Shown in pieces: positions 43,301 to 49,900 of a DNA stretch of 60,000 nucleotides. The stretch lies in assembly GCF_037975245.1 (NCBI RefSeq), contig NC_092565.1:15779499-15839498 (forward strand), given 5' to 3'. The position numbers were made by a program, and so were the translations under genes. The number at the start of each line of letters is the position of its first letter. Within the stretch, counting starts at the first letter, position 1. The notes beneath the pieces are model-generated. The model searched no databases. It was not told the origin of the DNA and saw nothing but the letters and a program-made list of their open reading frames with translations. The stretch is from Apostichopus japonicus (taxonomy: Eukaryota; Echinodermata; Holothuroidea; Aspidochirotida; Stichopodidae).

Positions 43301-46277
43301 CTCATACCCTCATTATGTTATACTACAACTGTGGATAACACCACACAGTAGACTTGTACCCTTGACTGTGCCCAAAGCATTCTACATATGTTTTAAATCT
43401 ATGAAGTCACTGGATTCACCGATGACTGTAAAGAAAAAACTTAAAAGAAAGAAAGGAACAGATAGAAACGTTGTACTTATGATTTTTTATTTACTTAATA
43501 TTATTACTATTATTGCTATCATTATTATTATTATGTTGCTTCCTGATTTTCTCCTCACAGGGCCTTGACTGCTGAATATGAAAAAGCTATGCAGCAGTTA
43601 ATGGGTGAGTGTAGTTAGTGTACATGTTCAAGCCATTGAAATTAGGCGATGAATTTTTCATCAACTTTGTCAACAAGTCAAATTTGTCATGATGTTATTC
43701 TTAGAACTTTCAGCCCACTTACATCTATCTATCTATCATCAAAGACGTTTGCATAATGCATTCCAGAGAATGAGATTGAGAGAGTCTGAAGTTTGCTGAC
43801 TGTAAGAGAAATCAGTAGTATTATATATCAAAGAAAGCTATTCTTTGATGTGAGGTAGAGCATAAGAATCCATATTATTTCATTTGTCTTTGTTTTTTCT
43901 TTCTTATTTTAGGCGATATTAGTCAGACAAAGACCTCCAGCGATGACAGAGTCCAACAACTACAGAAGGAGAAAGACCAGGCTTTAGAAGACTTAAGCTC
44001 AGTAGAGAATGCATTTAGTGACCTTCACAAAAGATATGAAAAACTCAAGGCCACAGTACAAGGATATAAGAAGGTAGGGGGCTCTGGTCTTTAATTAGTC
44101 TGGTCTATTTAACTCTACAGAAGATCACTGTTACTCTGAAGGTAACCGGTGCATTGAGTCTTTAGAAGTATGTTATGAAGTGTATCTTTCTACTGCAGTT
44201 GTAACAAATCACTTTATTTTATTACTCAAGTCAAGTCATTTATAGTCGAGTTGAGAGATCGACTCCAGTCACGGTACGATCTCTACGGAGAAAAATAATT
44301 TAATGAACTTGTAGGAGTCGCATCACTTTTGAAATTTGGTGAATGTAGACATGCCTGGTTACAATGCTGCTTCCTACCCATAATGGTGCATTCAGCTGAC
44401 AATGACCCTTACAATATAATCAAGACAATAAAAGTGTGTTATGCCCATACTTTTATATGCAAATGAAGCTACTTATTATAAATCTGCTAGTAAAAAAGTG
44501 GCATGAAAGTTGATGTTATTTTGAAAAGAAGATACCTTTTCTTTTTAAATATTTAAAGTTGGGGGGAAAAACATACAAACAACATAGTTAGTGTTCATTG
44601 AAGTCTAGTACATAGTACAGAAGATGTTCTGTTGCTATGGCAACCAGCTGCAGACCAATCAGATTTGGTGGCCATCAGTTGATAGGGAATGGATTCTAAT
44701 GTTCATTGATATAATTGATAGATTATTTAAACCTACTTGGTGATTTCAACATTACTTTGATGAATTCAAGATTACTTTATTAATGATGGCTTTTCATTCC
44801 AAGTGGAGTTATGTGTGGTAGTTGAATCAGCAAGTTTTATCATTTCAATATTGTAACTTGTGTAACTCCTTTTCCCCCCTTTTCTCAGAATGAAGATGTT
44901 TTAAAGAAATGTGTAGAGGAACATCAGTCACAGTTGAAGAAACAAGAACTGAAGTATCAAACTTTGAAAGGCCATGCAGAAGACAAGATCAAAGTGTAAG
45001 GCACATTTATAGAGCCATGTTTTCCTTAACCATATACTATTGAATGCTTTGAGAGTTATATTTCCATTCCATTTAAACTGGTAATTGAATATATTGAAAC
45101 ATCCAAAGATGTGGAGCCCAGTTTAATTCCATTTAAAATAATCATTTCAGTTATCAAAGTTTTATAAGATATGTCACAGTCTCACTTGTAAAAGATATTT
45201 TCATTTGTTCAAAATATTCCCATGTTTACTTTTTCATCATATGAGACTTCACACAAAAGTTGCAAGGAAGAGTAGTTAAATATAACAGAGTGAATAAATG
45301 GCAGACACACGTCACACAGAGTTCTCATTCAGAACTGACAACCTTCATATCATTATACATCATGAAAGGGTCTTAAGTGTTCTGACATATTTTGACATGG
45401 CTGTTATGCGTCAAGAAAGCTCATAAAAGGGGTCTTACGTGTTCTGACATATTTGGACATGAATTATGCACCATGAAAGCTCATGAAAGGGTCTTAAGTC
45501 TTCTGACATATTTGGACATGACTGTTTCGTTTCAGAGCAAACGAAGAGATTGACAAGATGAAGAAGAGTTACGGCGCAGAAATCTCAGGGCTCCAAGCTA
45601 ATTTGAAACGAGAACAGCTAAAGGTGGCAAGCTTAGAGAGAACTGTTGAAGAAAAGGTGAGAAGTCTTTGGCCAATTTATTGATATTTGGTTTGGCTTAC
45701 AAGATGCATCCCAGAAAGTATCCTCCCTGATTTGGTCGTGAACTAATTCAGAGTTTAGAGGATTAAGCAAAGCTTCTCATTACCTTCATTTGCTCTCTGA
45801 TAGAATCCATGTCAAATAAGAGCCTCATCTCCCTTGTCAGATAAAAAGCATGTTATAGTTGTTGCACAAAGTTTGACAACAAACTCAAAGGTAGAAGTTT
45901 CTAATGCTGTAGTAAAAAGATCTCATTGATATGTAGACTAACAGAGCAAAATATAGCAAAGGAAAACTTGTATTGTTCCAGTGTTGTAGGTGTATCCTAG
46001 CTGACATATTTAGTTATGTACAGCAGTTGTATATTACTCTGTGTAATAGTTGAGGTTCTGCCATTCTCTTGTGTTAATCTGTAAGCCACTTGGAGAGCAT
46101 ATTACTCTGAGTTTTGGCATATTCTTCATTTTCTCCATGCCAGAGATGAGATGGTGGTTTTGATCTTCGAGTTTACTCTTTACTGTTTATGTTTTTTCTC
46201 TGCAGACGAGAGAAAACAAAGAACTAACCAACATTTGTGACGAGCTCATTTCACAAGTCGGTGGAGGCGGTCACTGA
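13169..46277 (+). CDS. TACC: TACC-family (TACC3/maskin-like) centrosomal coiled-coil protein, 17 coding exons
   Basis: The gene was assembled by joining consensus splice sites. All 16 junctions keep phase and the exons sum to 2,295 bases (764 residues plus stop). Residues 40-48 (ILKPSSKEN, a KEN box) followed by VTFQTP (62-67) match the TACC3 N-terminal block. Residues 170-185 and 204-219 are a duplicated SIYE..DE.LA.M.PF motif. Residues 425-435 are the TACC signature RQSLYVKFDPL. Residues 541-764 form the TACC coiled coil, ending in ELTNICDELISQ like vertebrate family members. Family members bind XMAP215/chTOG and are recruited by Aurora A to centrosomes and spindle microtubules; those roles are inferred from the family. 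The start ATG at 13169 is the first in its exon and gives the conserved block. A DIRS element sits inside one intron. Introns make up over 90% of the span. Family assignment is firm; equivalence to vertebrate TACC3 rather than a single ancestral TACC is likely but not proved. Confidence 0.95.
14598..16298. mobile_element. TIR-bounded element with CCGGTTTTT-rich ends
   Basis: The left end TAAGCTTGCACGGT and the right end, read on the other strand, TAGGCTTGCACGGT are inverted repeats. Both subterminal regions are crowded with ACCGGTTTTT/AAAACCGGT motifs (14630-14680 and 16180-16285). The hexamer gtgagg lies just outside both ends and may be the target duplication. No transposase is seen inside, so it is a non-autonomous DNA transposon about 1.7 kb long. 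It includes the poly-C tandem repeat at 15490-15690. Confidence 0.6.
15490..15690. repeat. Three tandem copies of a ~60-bp unit with poly-C
   Basis: The unit runs GATTGTTCTAA.GTTACTTGTT, then CATCTTAGTTGTTAAACTC, then a C run. The three C runs differ in length (about 18, 10 and 5), which indicates slippage as well as unit duplication. Confidence 0.8.
17627..17660 (+). other. Exon-like segment with ATG and perfect donor
   Basis: AAGCAG precedes a short segment ending ATG GAT GAG AAG|GTAAGT at 17660 (phase 0). It could start an alternative TACC form by joining the phase-0 exon at 26141, giving MDEK followed by VTFQTP. The upstream pyrimidine tract (17600-17620) is fair. There is no further support, and it may be a chance motif. 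Confidence 0.25.
18968..20107 (+). CDS. Unrecognised 379-residue open frame inside the TACC intron
   Basis: A long ATG-initiated frame follows an acceptor-like TTATCTAG at 18953. Residues from about 40 to 150 are strongly basic (many K/R, S, N; RKKG, KKVKRHH), giving a probable nuclear or nucleic-acid/microtubule-binding disordered region. A short folded-looking block follows (GRCEFFGFDYEPDITKEEL, then YQLREQDVTRVLEALGI), then an acidic serine-rich tail. I recognise no domain. It has the same strand as TACC. CAG|GTATTT at 19986/19987 is a weak phase-0 donor that would join the TACC exon at 26141, so it may be an alternative TACC 5' exon. Otherwise it is a nested gene ending at TGA 20105-20107, with AATAAA near 21115. 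Entry from the 13162 exon would hit a stop, so it needs its own start. Confidence 0.65.
   Translation: MGDTASSISQMPVVETSASSVSQESGSRPSTPVQQLDYTTVQRVDLNAVMSSSPKAVVKKVKRHHSVATSQPSQRSTPNSAKTELRNGLKKGAPISNGRNSRKKGTSNMVNRNQTSSKKSANTAEKVGQKEKKNKKLTKNEAVRIAMTESSKKACRGDPTGRSRKTSEPTIGKVGRCEFFGFDYEPDITKEELMYQLREQDVTRVLEALGIMDDPPSTNTGSSEGEDDVFKDDESSSRSESLFTDADLSEPFVTEEIDTLETISGMKVMRQRTFVVEEQQAETGCGAEKIAEGENCEKSKSLKLTLLDQVDNNPTCISPGPLPTSYLIDTSEGSINTDEQVFHISSPPLPEILERICLTLKECRERNDNFDICDYFNTE
22216..22832. repeat. ~20-bp minisatellite (TATATCATGTACACACACTG type)
   Basis: About 30 diverged units of TATATCA.GTACACACACTG fill 600 bases, with internal CA-dinucleotide expansion near 22460. Small open frames reading YTHCISCTH-like peptides are artefacts of the repeat. 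It lies inside the large TACC intron. Confidence 0.9.
23868..23911 (+). CDS. Candidate alternative TACC first coding exon
   Basis: ATG at 23868 opens MELDIFDFMARAKYR up to the strong donor CCG|GTGAGT at 23912, leaving phase 2. That phase joins the TACC exon at 27065 (phase 2 in) to read ...AKYR then AKTVTD, but not the 26141 exon. A small leader intron may precede it (donor CAG|GTAAGC near 23731, acceptor TTTTAG near 23779). This would be a shorter isoform lacking the KEN box. Support is from splice signals and phase only. Confidence 0.35.
26141..26334 (+). CDS. TACC: TACC exon: VTFQTP block (residues 62-126)
   Basis: The acceptor CAATCCAG ends at 26140 and the donor AAT|GTGAGT is at 26335; phase 0 in, 2 out. 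It begins with VTFQTP, the block that follows the KEN box in vertebrate TACC3, then a glutamate-rich helical segment (EAVRELDEKENW...). Confidence 0.92.
27065..27559 (+). CDS. TACC: TACC exon: duplicated acidic motif (residues 126-291)
   Basis: The acceptor TTCTTACAG ends at 27064 and the donor AA|GTGAGA is at 27560; phase 2 in and out. The exon encodes a proline/serine/glutamate-rich disordered region holding two copies of SIYE[ML][TS]DE[ED]LA[RK]M[DN]PF, 34 residues apart. It ends lysine-rich (EEKKPKKRSPGNKK). The copies probably correspond to the acidic SDP-type repeats of the family. Confidence 0.92.
27631..28165. repeat. 26-bp minisatellite (GTAGACCCCTGTACACCATACTTAGT type)
   Basis: About 20 diverged head-to-tail units lie in the short intron after the 27065 exon. 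Unit length varies around 26-30 bases, and later units are more uniform (27900-28130), suggesting recent expansion there. Confidence 0.88.
28549..28736 (+). CDS. TACC: TACC exon (residues 291-354)
   Basis: The acceptor TTTATCAG ends at 28548 and the donor ACAA|GTATGA is at 28737; phase 2 in, 1 out. It encodes a basic run (KLKGPRKVTKKPSPKKE) followed by an acidic segment ending DQQDLPT. Confidence 0.9.
29167..29232 (+). CDS. TACC: TACC exon (residues 354-376)
   Basis: The acceptor CCTTTTCAG ends at 29166 and the donor AAG|GTAATA is at 29233; phase 1 in and out, so the exon could be skipped without a frame change. It encodes GPVGDDDIPVITEDEFRPGTE. Confidence 0.88.
29332..30180. repeat. 39-bp tandem array with 156-bp higher-order unit
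   Basis: Twenty-two head-to-tail 39-base units fill the intron between TACC exons 29232 and 30851. Units 5-20 (about 29488-30111) form four near-identical copies of a four-unit, 156-base block whose last member carries a CTATTTGCAAAAAG variant. Because 39 is a multiple of three, one frame per strand stays open for 280-300 codons. The + frame (13-residue period, SPLADSINDINVD) starts without ATG and has no splice connection to TACC. Confidence 0.93.
30851..30907 (+). CDS. TACC: TACC short symmetric exon (residues 376-395)
   Basis: The acceptor ATAATTCAG ends at 30850 and the donor GAG|GTATTT is at 30908; 57 bases, phase 1 in and out. The weak donor and symmetric phase make it a good candidate cassette exon. 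It encodes RRGNQISPDEMEFRRAER. Confidence 0.78.
30908..32498 (+). other. TACC intron, unique AT-rich sequence
   Basis: There is a poly-G run near 31066-31078 and poly-A near 32030-32041. I see no exon or bounded repeat. Confidence 0.5.
32499..32566 (+). CDS. TACC: TACC exon (residues 395-417)
   Basis: The acceptor CTCCCTCAG ends at 32498 and the donor GAT|GTAAGT is at 32567; phase 1 in, 0 out. It encodes FASDDPAAFDMDFLEKMG, the acidic DP..FD..FLE segment that precedes the signature motif in TACC proteins. Confidence 0.94.
32925..33000 (+). CDS. TACC: TACC exon with RQSLYVKFDPL signature (residues 418-443)
   Basis: The acceptor AACTTTCAG ends at 32924 and the donor CAGA|GTGAGT is at 33001; phase 0 in, 1 out. 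The SLYVKFDPL motif is highly diagnostic of the TACC family. Confidence 0.96.
33808..34001 (+). CDS. TACC: TACC exon (residues 443-507)
   Basis: The acceptor CCCTTTCAG ends at 33807 and the donor ACA|GTAAGT is at 34002; phase 1 in, 0 out. It encodes a proline/glutamine/threonine-rich linker with DLLQMQTPP and DKLLSYSP, matching the DLL...SP-type linkers of the family. Confidence 0.92.
34303..34765. repeat. ~51-bp tandem array of hairpin-forming units
   Basis: About ten units of TTGGGATATGTAGTAGCAGT...CATATCCCCTCATT..CTAGC lie in a TACC intron. Each unit contains GGGATATG and, about 20 bases later, its complement CATATCCC, so each can form an 8-base-pair stem. The three central copies (34486-34638) are nearly identical. 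Confidence 0.9.
34952..35050 (+). CDS. TACC: TACC exon (residues 508-540)
   Basis: The acceptor TCATTCCAG ends at 34951 and the donor CAG|GTAAGG is at 35051; phase 0 in and out (33 codons). It encodes a glutamate-rich linker directly before the coiled coil. Confidence 0.92.
35608..35695. repeat. Three tandem copies of a 30-bp unit
   Basis: The units read GCAACTGTTTCGTCTAGGCC followed by TAACAGCAAA, with the third diverged. They lie in the TACC intron before the coiled-coil exons. Confidence 0.8.
36122..36202 (+). CDS. TACC: TACC exon: start of the TACC coiled coil (residues 541-567)
   Basis: The acceptor GTCCATCAG ends at 36121 and the donor GAG|GTGATA is at 36203; phase 0 in and out. It begins PLRYSQADLEAAIE, the conserved YSQ.DL start of the TACC domain. 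The DIRS element lies only 111 bases after this exon. Confidence 0.95.
36330..36449 (+). repeat. DIRS left inverted terminal repeat
   Basis: About 118 bases starting CTTACCTGTCTCCTCACAAC match the complement of 42677-42795, with no mismatch that I can see. The 16 bases outside it (from 36314) are the unique left end, matched only in the internal complementary region. Confidence 0.92.
37047..37586 (+). CDS. DIRS gag-like ORF, N-terminal part
   Basis: ATG at 37047 opens a frame that starts with a cysteine-rich block (CINCSLFC, then CPKCRSCTRRDPCLVC), a probable zinc-binding N-terminus. An E/R-rich low-complexity segment follows, then a basic GKGRSKGKAPAKKRPP region. The frame stops at 37586. 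The next ORF continues the basic/serine character one frame over, with a 20-base overlap at the run GGGGCCCCCC (37555-37564), so one gag was probably split by a single-base length change. A translational frameshift is possible but less likely. Confidence 0.75.
   Translation: MSRNPLKCINCSLFCPGRAWDEHDLCPKCRSCTRRDPCLVCIKFTPAQWQDIDLWLEGLRSKLQGRLDSIPSAIGAPEVPGITGDREEEGVVEREVEESGQERAEGEKEVEREERERERIPLTAPATSGSVTARGKGRSKGKAPAKKRPPKQRHSSAGLETPSQSGPQSGAPRRGRLGS
37567..39144 (+). CDS. DIRS gag-like ORF, main part
   Basis: This 525-codon frame has no ATG near its beginning (the first possible codon is GTG), which fits its being the continuation of the 37047 frame. It opens with an RS/RE-rich segment (SRSRSRE...), has an acidic middle (DPDPLDYDPMED), a helical core of about 200 residues resembling DIRS Gag (IFRRHLGFEEPE, SAEVLMRHHQQLPE, LLLLLGPLVRLAYDQF), and an RG/RP-rich basic tail suited to RNA binding. 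It overlaps the RT frame by 44 bases. The Gag assignment rests on position and composition. Confidence 0.75.
   Translation: MGGSGPKERATEGTRRRSRSRSREPDREPERRVPTEIPARESRERESSRRPRRERSGSHTRSPRRRERKRYSPISEESSDSSDDGYRRSKRRRRSPRRRQEEEPAWLSKLTGLLRPLLEQRTSTVADVAPGPTRPVSTMAPQPDPDALDCRASVNLSGLEDEGEPIDPDPLDYDPMEDSFGHNYEPEEAPVTGGALPQELITRAADIFRRHLGFEEPETQPQKAGRVSKLTATGEASYKPKTTIPVDATCYDRFEAIANKTKWTAFPARADRAVRVPDEAWKDLFRCPTIPQEAKERLKAEQGASSTHVFKTPDQRKLEELLVEVDMAARSGMKFASVLMLSAEVLMRHHQQLPEDSSQVSRDEAGQLLLLLGPLVRLAYDQFARVATRSVKARRQNIVSAIHWPLTEAKDRMLELPILGEDLFVGCFQKKLQEEVARRETLAKSEFRPPPTQRTRPFRPRESRAPRGTRAAPAKSMSRGALRGRSRGAAFRPTRPWAPRGGRGSTSTRRDSDRSSTRPAFAAQP
39101..41206 (+). CDS. DIRS reverse transcriptase / RNase H with methyltransferase-like tail
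   Basis: The reverse transcriptase shows KKRDGTWRPILNLKPLN, the catalytic DLRDAYLH, LPFGLATAPRTF and YLDDW (about 39774, the YxDD active site). RNase H follows with TDASLSGWGAHW, the E in NILEMMAVKRAL, TDNTTVVAYIN and MADALSR, so all four acidic positions are present. The C-terminal part (IDLFATHKNNK..., FPPLCMI, WPRRPWF, HPD..GLQL) matches the region after RNase H that is annotated as a Dam-like methyltransferase in many DIRS elements. The open frame starts with GTG and has no early ATG, so expression by frameshift or reinitiation from gag is implied. No internal stop is seen. Confidence 0.93.
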   Translation: MTAPPLDQRSPPSPRGAHLTAAIPPVGGRLTNFSQQWEFIGGDKWVLDTVKHGYKIEFSSSPPFGGGGRQTLTPTDPVKRLALEGEILALLAKQAITRAPEETGILFRSSFFLTKKRDGTWRPILNLKPLNTKHIRPKHFRIETLNLILPLLRKGMWAATVDLRDAYLHILIHKEHRRFLAFRYAEQDYQFRALPFGLATAPRTFTRVAGAVVAYLRKRGVTLYVYLDDWLVVGNSLSEATNNVHKTLQTLQELGWIVNQKKSRLSPSQTIQFLWAILDFTTGVARPSEERVAAVKATTQQILAHRGSPTGTWLRALGLMASLVDIVRLCRLHMRPLQLHLLRSADPTDPDKTTLIYRSEEVTQHFRWWIDPNNWSSGVPFAIQLPMTSITTDASLSGWGAHWSNRTAWGTWSQTETSLHINILEMMAVKRALDAFNDHVQGTITTIFTDNTTVVAYINRQGGTRSERLCRLAWEVITAAEDSGTILRASHIAGKLNVMADALSRGHIDPNEWSLEQETCDRIFSIFGRSTIDLFATHKNNKLQTFCSRRFHPLAYHTDAMSLPWDHMDAYIFPPLCMIGQVLRKIRNSKGRFTLIAPFWPRRPWFAEIPQLLMDVPVSLPDKPHLLSQRQGTLSHPDIKGLQLVAWRLSGLPYDREAFQKQLPRWQPTLEGERPQRLTIPVCGSSTNGADRDRYCCLLPL
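41095..42108 (+). CDS. DIRS tyrosine recombinase
   Basis: The recombinase is in the frame that follows RT by overlap. ATG 41095 (MAADARRGTTAATY) is the likeliest start; the same frame is open back to an ATG at 39208, but upstream it only shadows the RT frame. An N-terminal SAM-like DNA-binding part (YDSRLRKFDQWC, STIRNYRSAIAAIH) precedes the catalytic core: R in SARRRSCL, HDVR in RAHDVRGVAA, then W in AAAWKTP and Y in VACYL. This is the R-HxxR-H/W-Y set of tyrosine recombinases that integrate circular DIRS DNA. The stop TAA (42106-42108) lies inside the internal complementary region. Confidence 0.93.
   Translation: MAADARRGTTAATYDSRLRKFDQWCRPRQILLPAASVTQIAEFLLSLFGEGKQVSTIRNYRSAIAAIHQGFPDGSTLSNNPYIAQLIKGMANRRPQIRRLAPSWGLSAVLHALAGPPYEPMANASLAALTKKTLFLVAVASARRRSCLHALSTKQNHIRFEGHGVRMVPDPSFIAKNQTLTFLPGDIFIPEIKTMSSVAEDKRWCPVRALKWYLNKTEKLRQSTSLFIIPRPPYAAASKDTLSRWLVEIIRPFTLGTSRPRAHDVRGVAASTALFAGIPVEDILKAAAWKTPTTFVACYLTDTLHAEAAFGSAVMRGPVGNRSHPSGLPPSGSATRC
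42101..42199 (+). repeat. DIRS internal complementary region
   Basis: Bases 42101-42146 are the complement of the left end (36314 inward) and 42147-42199 the complement of the right end (42834 inward), with about three mismatches in 99. The join GTAAAT|ATTCC is where the two outer ends meet in the circle, so this region is the template used to complete the termini. It fixes the element's borders. Confidence 0.93.
42200..42676 (+). other. DIRS 3' untranslated part
   Basis: GC-rich sequence between the internal complementary region and the right terminal repeat, with no supported frame. It contains short direct GGGAGGG/CCCCCC tracts only. Confidence 0.7.
42677..42795 (-). repeat. DIRS right inverted terminal repeat
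   Basis: This is the complement of the left repeat at 36330-36449. The unique right end continues to 42834 (TTTTGGAAT) before host intron sequence resumes with GTCAACC. Confidence 0.92.
43048..43136 (+). CDS. TACC: TACC coiled-coil exon (residues 568-597)
   Basis: The acceptor TTTTTACAG ends at 43047 and the donor GAG|GTAAGC is at 43137; phase 0 in, 2 out. It encodes charged heptads (SRKKYDDYDKEMKDMTTQQQ). It is the first exon after the DIRS-bearing intron. Confidence 0.94.
43561..43604 (+). CDS. TACC: TACC coiled-coil exon (residues 597-612)
   Basis: The acceptor CTCCTCACAG ends at 43560 and the donor ATGG|GTGAGT is at 43605; 44 bases, phase 2 in, 1 out. It encodes ALTAEYEKAMQQLM. Confidence 0.93.
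43913..44073 (+). CDS. TACC: TACC coiled-coil exon (residues 612-665)
   Basis: The acceptor TTATTTTAG ends at 43912 and the donor AAG|GTAGGG is at 44074; phase 1 in, 0 out. It includes KEKDQALEDLSSVENAFSDL and YEKLKATVQGYKK, a close match in pattern to the vertebrate TACC domain (SFSDLFKR...YRKNEE). Confidence 0.95.
44889..44995 (+). CDS. TACC: TACC coiled-coil exon (residues 666-701)
   Basis: The acceptor TTTTCTCAG ends at 44888 and the donor AAAGT|GTAAGG is at 44996; phase 0 in, 2 out. It starts NEDVLKKCVEEH and ends YQTLKGHAEDKIKV, both conserved family segments. Confidence 0.95.
45365..45530. repeat. Three ~60-bp tandem copies abutting a TACC acceptor
   Basis: The repeated phrase TCATGAAAGGGTCTTAAGTG then TTCTGACATATTTGGACATG occurs three times, and the last copy runs into the polypyrimidine tract of the acceptor at 45535. 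The array may influence splicing of the 45536 exon (inference). Confidence 0.8.
45536..45656 (+). CDS. TACC: TACC coiled-coil exon (residues 701-741)
   Basis: The acceptor TCGTTTCAG ends at 45535 and the donor AAG|GTGAGA is at 45657; phase 2 in, 0 out. It encodes ANEEIDKMKKSYGAEISGLQ and KREQLKVASLERTVEEK, conserved TACC heptads. Confidence 0.95.
46206..46277 (+). CDS. TACC: TACC last coding exon (residues 742-764)
   Basis: The acceptor TCTCTGCAG ends at 46205. The exon encodes TRENKELTNICDELISQ, the conserved TACC C-terminus, and a short glycine tail, ending with TGA at 46275-46277. Confidence 0.95.
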   Translation, partial: TRENKELTNICDELISQVGGGGH

Positions 46278-46950
46278 CCTTTAACCCCTACTGAACATGG
46301 AACTTGCACCATCTGCATGCTCAGGGTTGTATGATTGAACTAGTAGGGGGCACTCCAAGAGGAAACATCAGACCAACTTATTAATTTGATGTTACTAAAT
46401 GACACTTGAGGATCGCGTGGAACTGGTTCTGGATAGTTTGTTCCGAATGGAAACACAGCTTGTGCATATTTGCTAGAGTTTGGTATTGTTCATGCTTATT
46501 CATGAAGCAGTTGGACCAGTCAGAGACTGTTAATGAAGCCTAAGATAGTCATTGGTAGGATAATGCATTTGTGTTGAATGCTACCTGTTGATTTGCCTTG
46601 GCTGTACCTGTAGAGTGTACCCTGCTATTGACTCAGTGATGTCTAAATGTGATACAGTCTGTGAAGGCTGTACATGGAATGGAGATACATGTCAATGTCC
46701 TGGAAGGTAGTGACTGTCCTTGGGGGGTACTGATGTATGGAATATTGATATTGACATAAAAGGAATGGGTACAATGCATTTATTGTCACACTTTGAAAAG
46801 CACAGACAACTCATGACCGCCCCACTTCCTCTGTGTTTTTGGTAAATTTTTTCGCTTTAGCAAAAGTAGTCAACGCAGGTTCAAATGAGCTTATCCATTT
46901 TGCAGCGAAATATAAATACTGAGTTAATAAAAGGGACCGGAGACATTTAT
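46278..46950 (+). other. TACC 3' UTR with candidate poly(A) signal
   Basis: Non-coding sequence follows the stop. The first canonical AATAAA is at 46926-46931, giving a 3' UTR of about 670 bases. Later hexamers near 49094 and 49124 would allow a much longer one. Confidence 0.5.
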
Positions 46951-49900
46951 TGCTTTATCCTCTCTGCCAGTAGTTCATCGTGTGAAGATTCCTGATGATA
47001 GCTTTATGGCATCAGAGCAATGTGTTTGTGCAAGAGAAAAAAATTAGTGTAAAAACATTAGGAGGTATGTCAGGTTACAAGAGTAAGACAATGTGTGCTA
47101 CCAGACCCTCTGTTAGGCCAATTAACTCTCCACTGGGAGCAATGAAGTATGTTTCACTTGAACTACAAAGAATTAAGACACTGACCTGCAGAAGAATATC
47201 CATAAAATGAATTATTTTGTCATGTGCTGAGATATACTACCAAGTCACTTAAGTTTCGCGTTATTACTGTGAAATGGTTGATATCCATCCCCTAGGGCAG
47301 TTGGTGGAAACACTTTAAAATGCCCATTTTTGTCTGAGAGAGATATGAAAGACTTGCACAGTTTATGAATTTTGTAATATCAAGATAATGCTGAGATTTT
47401 CATGAAAATGTTTCAATAAGCTCATTTCTACCTTTTTTTGTATGAACTGAAAATGATGTCAATTGAATCCTCGGAATTGTTTAGCAGCATCGTCCATCAG
47501 ATTGTCAAAAACAGTAACTCTGTCATCAATAAAACATGTAGTTTCAGGTTTTTTGCATCCTTGGACCAACTTTTTGATTCCTCACAAAGATGACCCAAAA
47601 CTGTTACAGTTTTCTGTTAGTTTCAAAGACGCAGTGTTTTATATAGATGTCTCAGATGTGCTTTTATTATACTTATATTGTGCAGAGTTTTAATATAAAT
47701 CTGACAGTTGCAGCACTGAGTGCTCAGTGACATGGTCTGACCTTGACCGGAAGACACTCCAACATATAAAGTGCCCCCTCAGTAATCTCACTTAATTCTA
47801 AAGCCACTTGTCTCTTGTTAGTGAGTGACCTTTGAACACTAGTCTGTTTGACCTGTTTATAATATATATCTTTAGAGTTACATGGGATTTCATTTTGTGA
47901 TACTTGAACATAAAGTGGGCCTTACTTAATGCCATTGTTTTATGAATATTCATGGTGGTGACATCATCGGGATAACCTGTTGTTTAATGGCACTTGATTG
48001 AATTTAACAGTGCATCTCGTTTGGTGCTACAAAGTGTACTCATCCACCTTATTGTCACAGTAAGGATTACTGTAAGGCATATTCCCGGCAAAAAATGATT
48101 TCCATGAACAAAGGAATGCATTTTGTTCCCATATATAATCCTTCACAAATAAAGAACATTTCTTATGAATATGTTGTACGAGCAGGGATGTGATAATTGG
48201 GTGAATCATCCCACTGAAATATGAATATGCATAGTGATGACATCATCATGACAGTTTGTTGTTTTGTGGCTCATAAAATCTTTTCCATTTTAGATGTCTC
48301 TTTAATTGGTGGGTACTTCAAACTATAGGGCAGCCTTGGGAATCAGGCTGTATCTTGAATAAGCTGGTCACTGGTCAGCTTATAATAATAAGCTTGTTTT
48401 AAGACTGCTTTTTGGGTCCAGTTGTAATGCATTATTGGAAACTCATCAATCCGATTAAGACATCTTTCAGGTTAAATCCGTTTTGTTACTCCATGTTAGC
48501 AAGTTATTAAATTGAATGTAATCTTATTGTGTCATTTGCAAACCGTATGACAGCTGTCTACTTTCATTTCTGGTACAACTTTGATAGATTTAAGTAACAG
48601 ACTATTGCAACTTGTCTGTCCAGTACAATCTGCTACCACCAGACTGACCAGAAAGCATGGATATCATTGACCAGGCTTAAATAACATGTTTGAATCTCTG
48701 GTTTCTATGAAATACTCATTTCATCATTCCAATGGTAAACCTTGTTTTGAATGTCCAAGCAATCTTGAAGAATTCTTTAAGTCCATGGTTACTAGTATAA
48801 ATAGCAAAGAATAGGTATATCTGTGAGCAATGATAACTATCTGGTATTGTATAAAAAATATAACTTTCTGTATGAAAAAAAAATTAAAATGCAATTATTT
48901 TTTGGTTTTAAGTTTGCAAAAGTCAAAGTTTGCTTTGGCAAGTTTGCTTTCACACATTGCCTTTTGGATTCATTTAGTGTGCATAGATTGTTGCGATGAC
49001 TTGTACGTAATATTAAATGTACATTTTATTTATGAAATTGTCTATCACCATGACGATGAATATCATCTTCATCAAGAGATTGATAGAGATGGAATAAAAT
49101 CAGGAATTGACAAAAAACAAGAATAAAGTGTCTAGTCAATTTTTTGGTAGTTTTACTGTTTATTATATTTTCTTTTCTGCTGTAGCAAAAGATTAACATT
49201 ATAGCAGTTATTTGATAACATACATCATACATACATCAGAAATTATGAAATAATTCAAGCTGTTGAAGACCGAAAGTATCATCATGTAGCATTGAAAATG
49301 TACCTTTCCTTCATCAGTATTCAGACACTAGTCTGTAATCCTTACAGGGTTACGTCTGCTCCATAGCACCAGGTGGAGGGAAAAAAGACCATCCCTAGTT
49401 CAGAAAATTCTTGTATGCCCACAAGGAATGCTATCAAAGAAAATATTTTAACATCACTGGCCTAAATATTTTCCAAATTGGCAAATAGTTCATTTTCTGT
49501 GTCCACATTTCTCTCTAAATGTCTCCTACCATAAATTATTACCCCATTAATTATCTTATCTAAGTTATCTGTCTATTCTCTTTGTAACCTTGGTTTGGCT
49601 AGTATTGTACGTGGCCAATTCAGAGTGGCATATGGTTAGAAGCAGATGTGAGGGCATTGTGAGTACCTCGTTCCACGCTAAAGCAAAATTTAATTTCTGT
49701 TGAGAAATATTTATCCCAAGAACTTATCACCAGAAACTTATGGCAAACCAAATATGTGAATGAAAGGTCCTTCCTATAAAAGTAAAAATTGCACATCAAA
49801 TTAGCAAAATGAAAATGGGAGCCAAATAATATATAAGCTTAAAGACGTATCAATCATTTTGAAGACCTATGTCGAAATAACTCTTCAGAAGGTACTTCTC

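Noticed and set aside
43152-43568. 138-codon frame after a coiled-coil exon
   Set aside because: It is intronic and ends across the next acceptor in a phase that does not match TACC.
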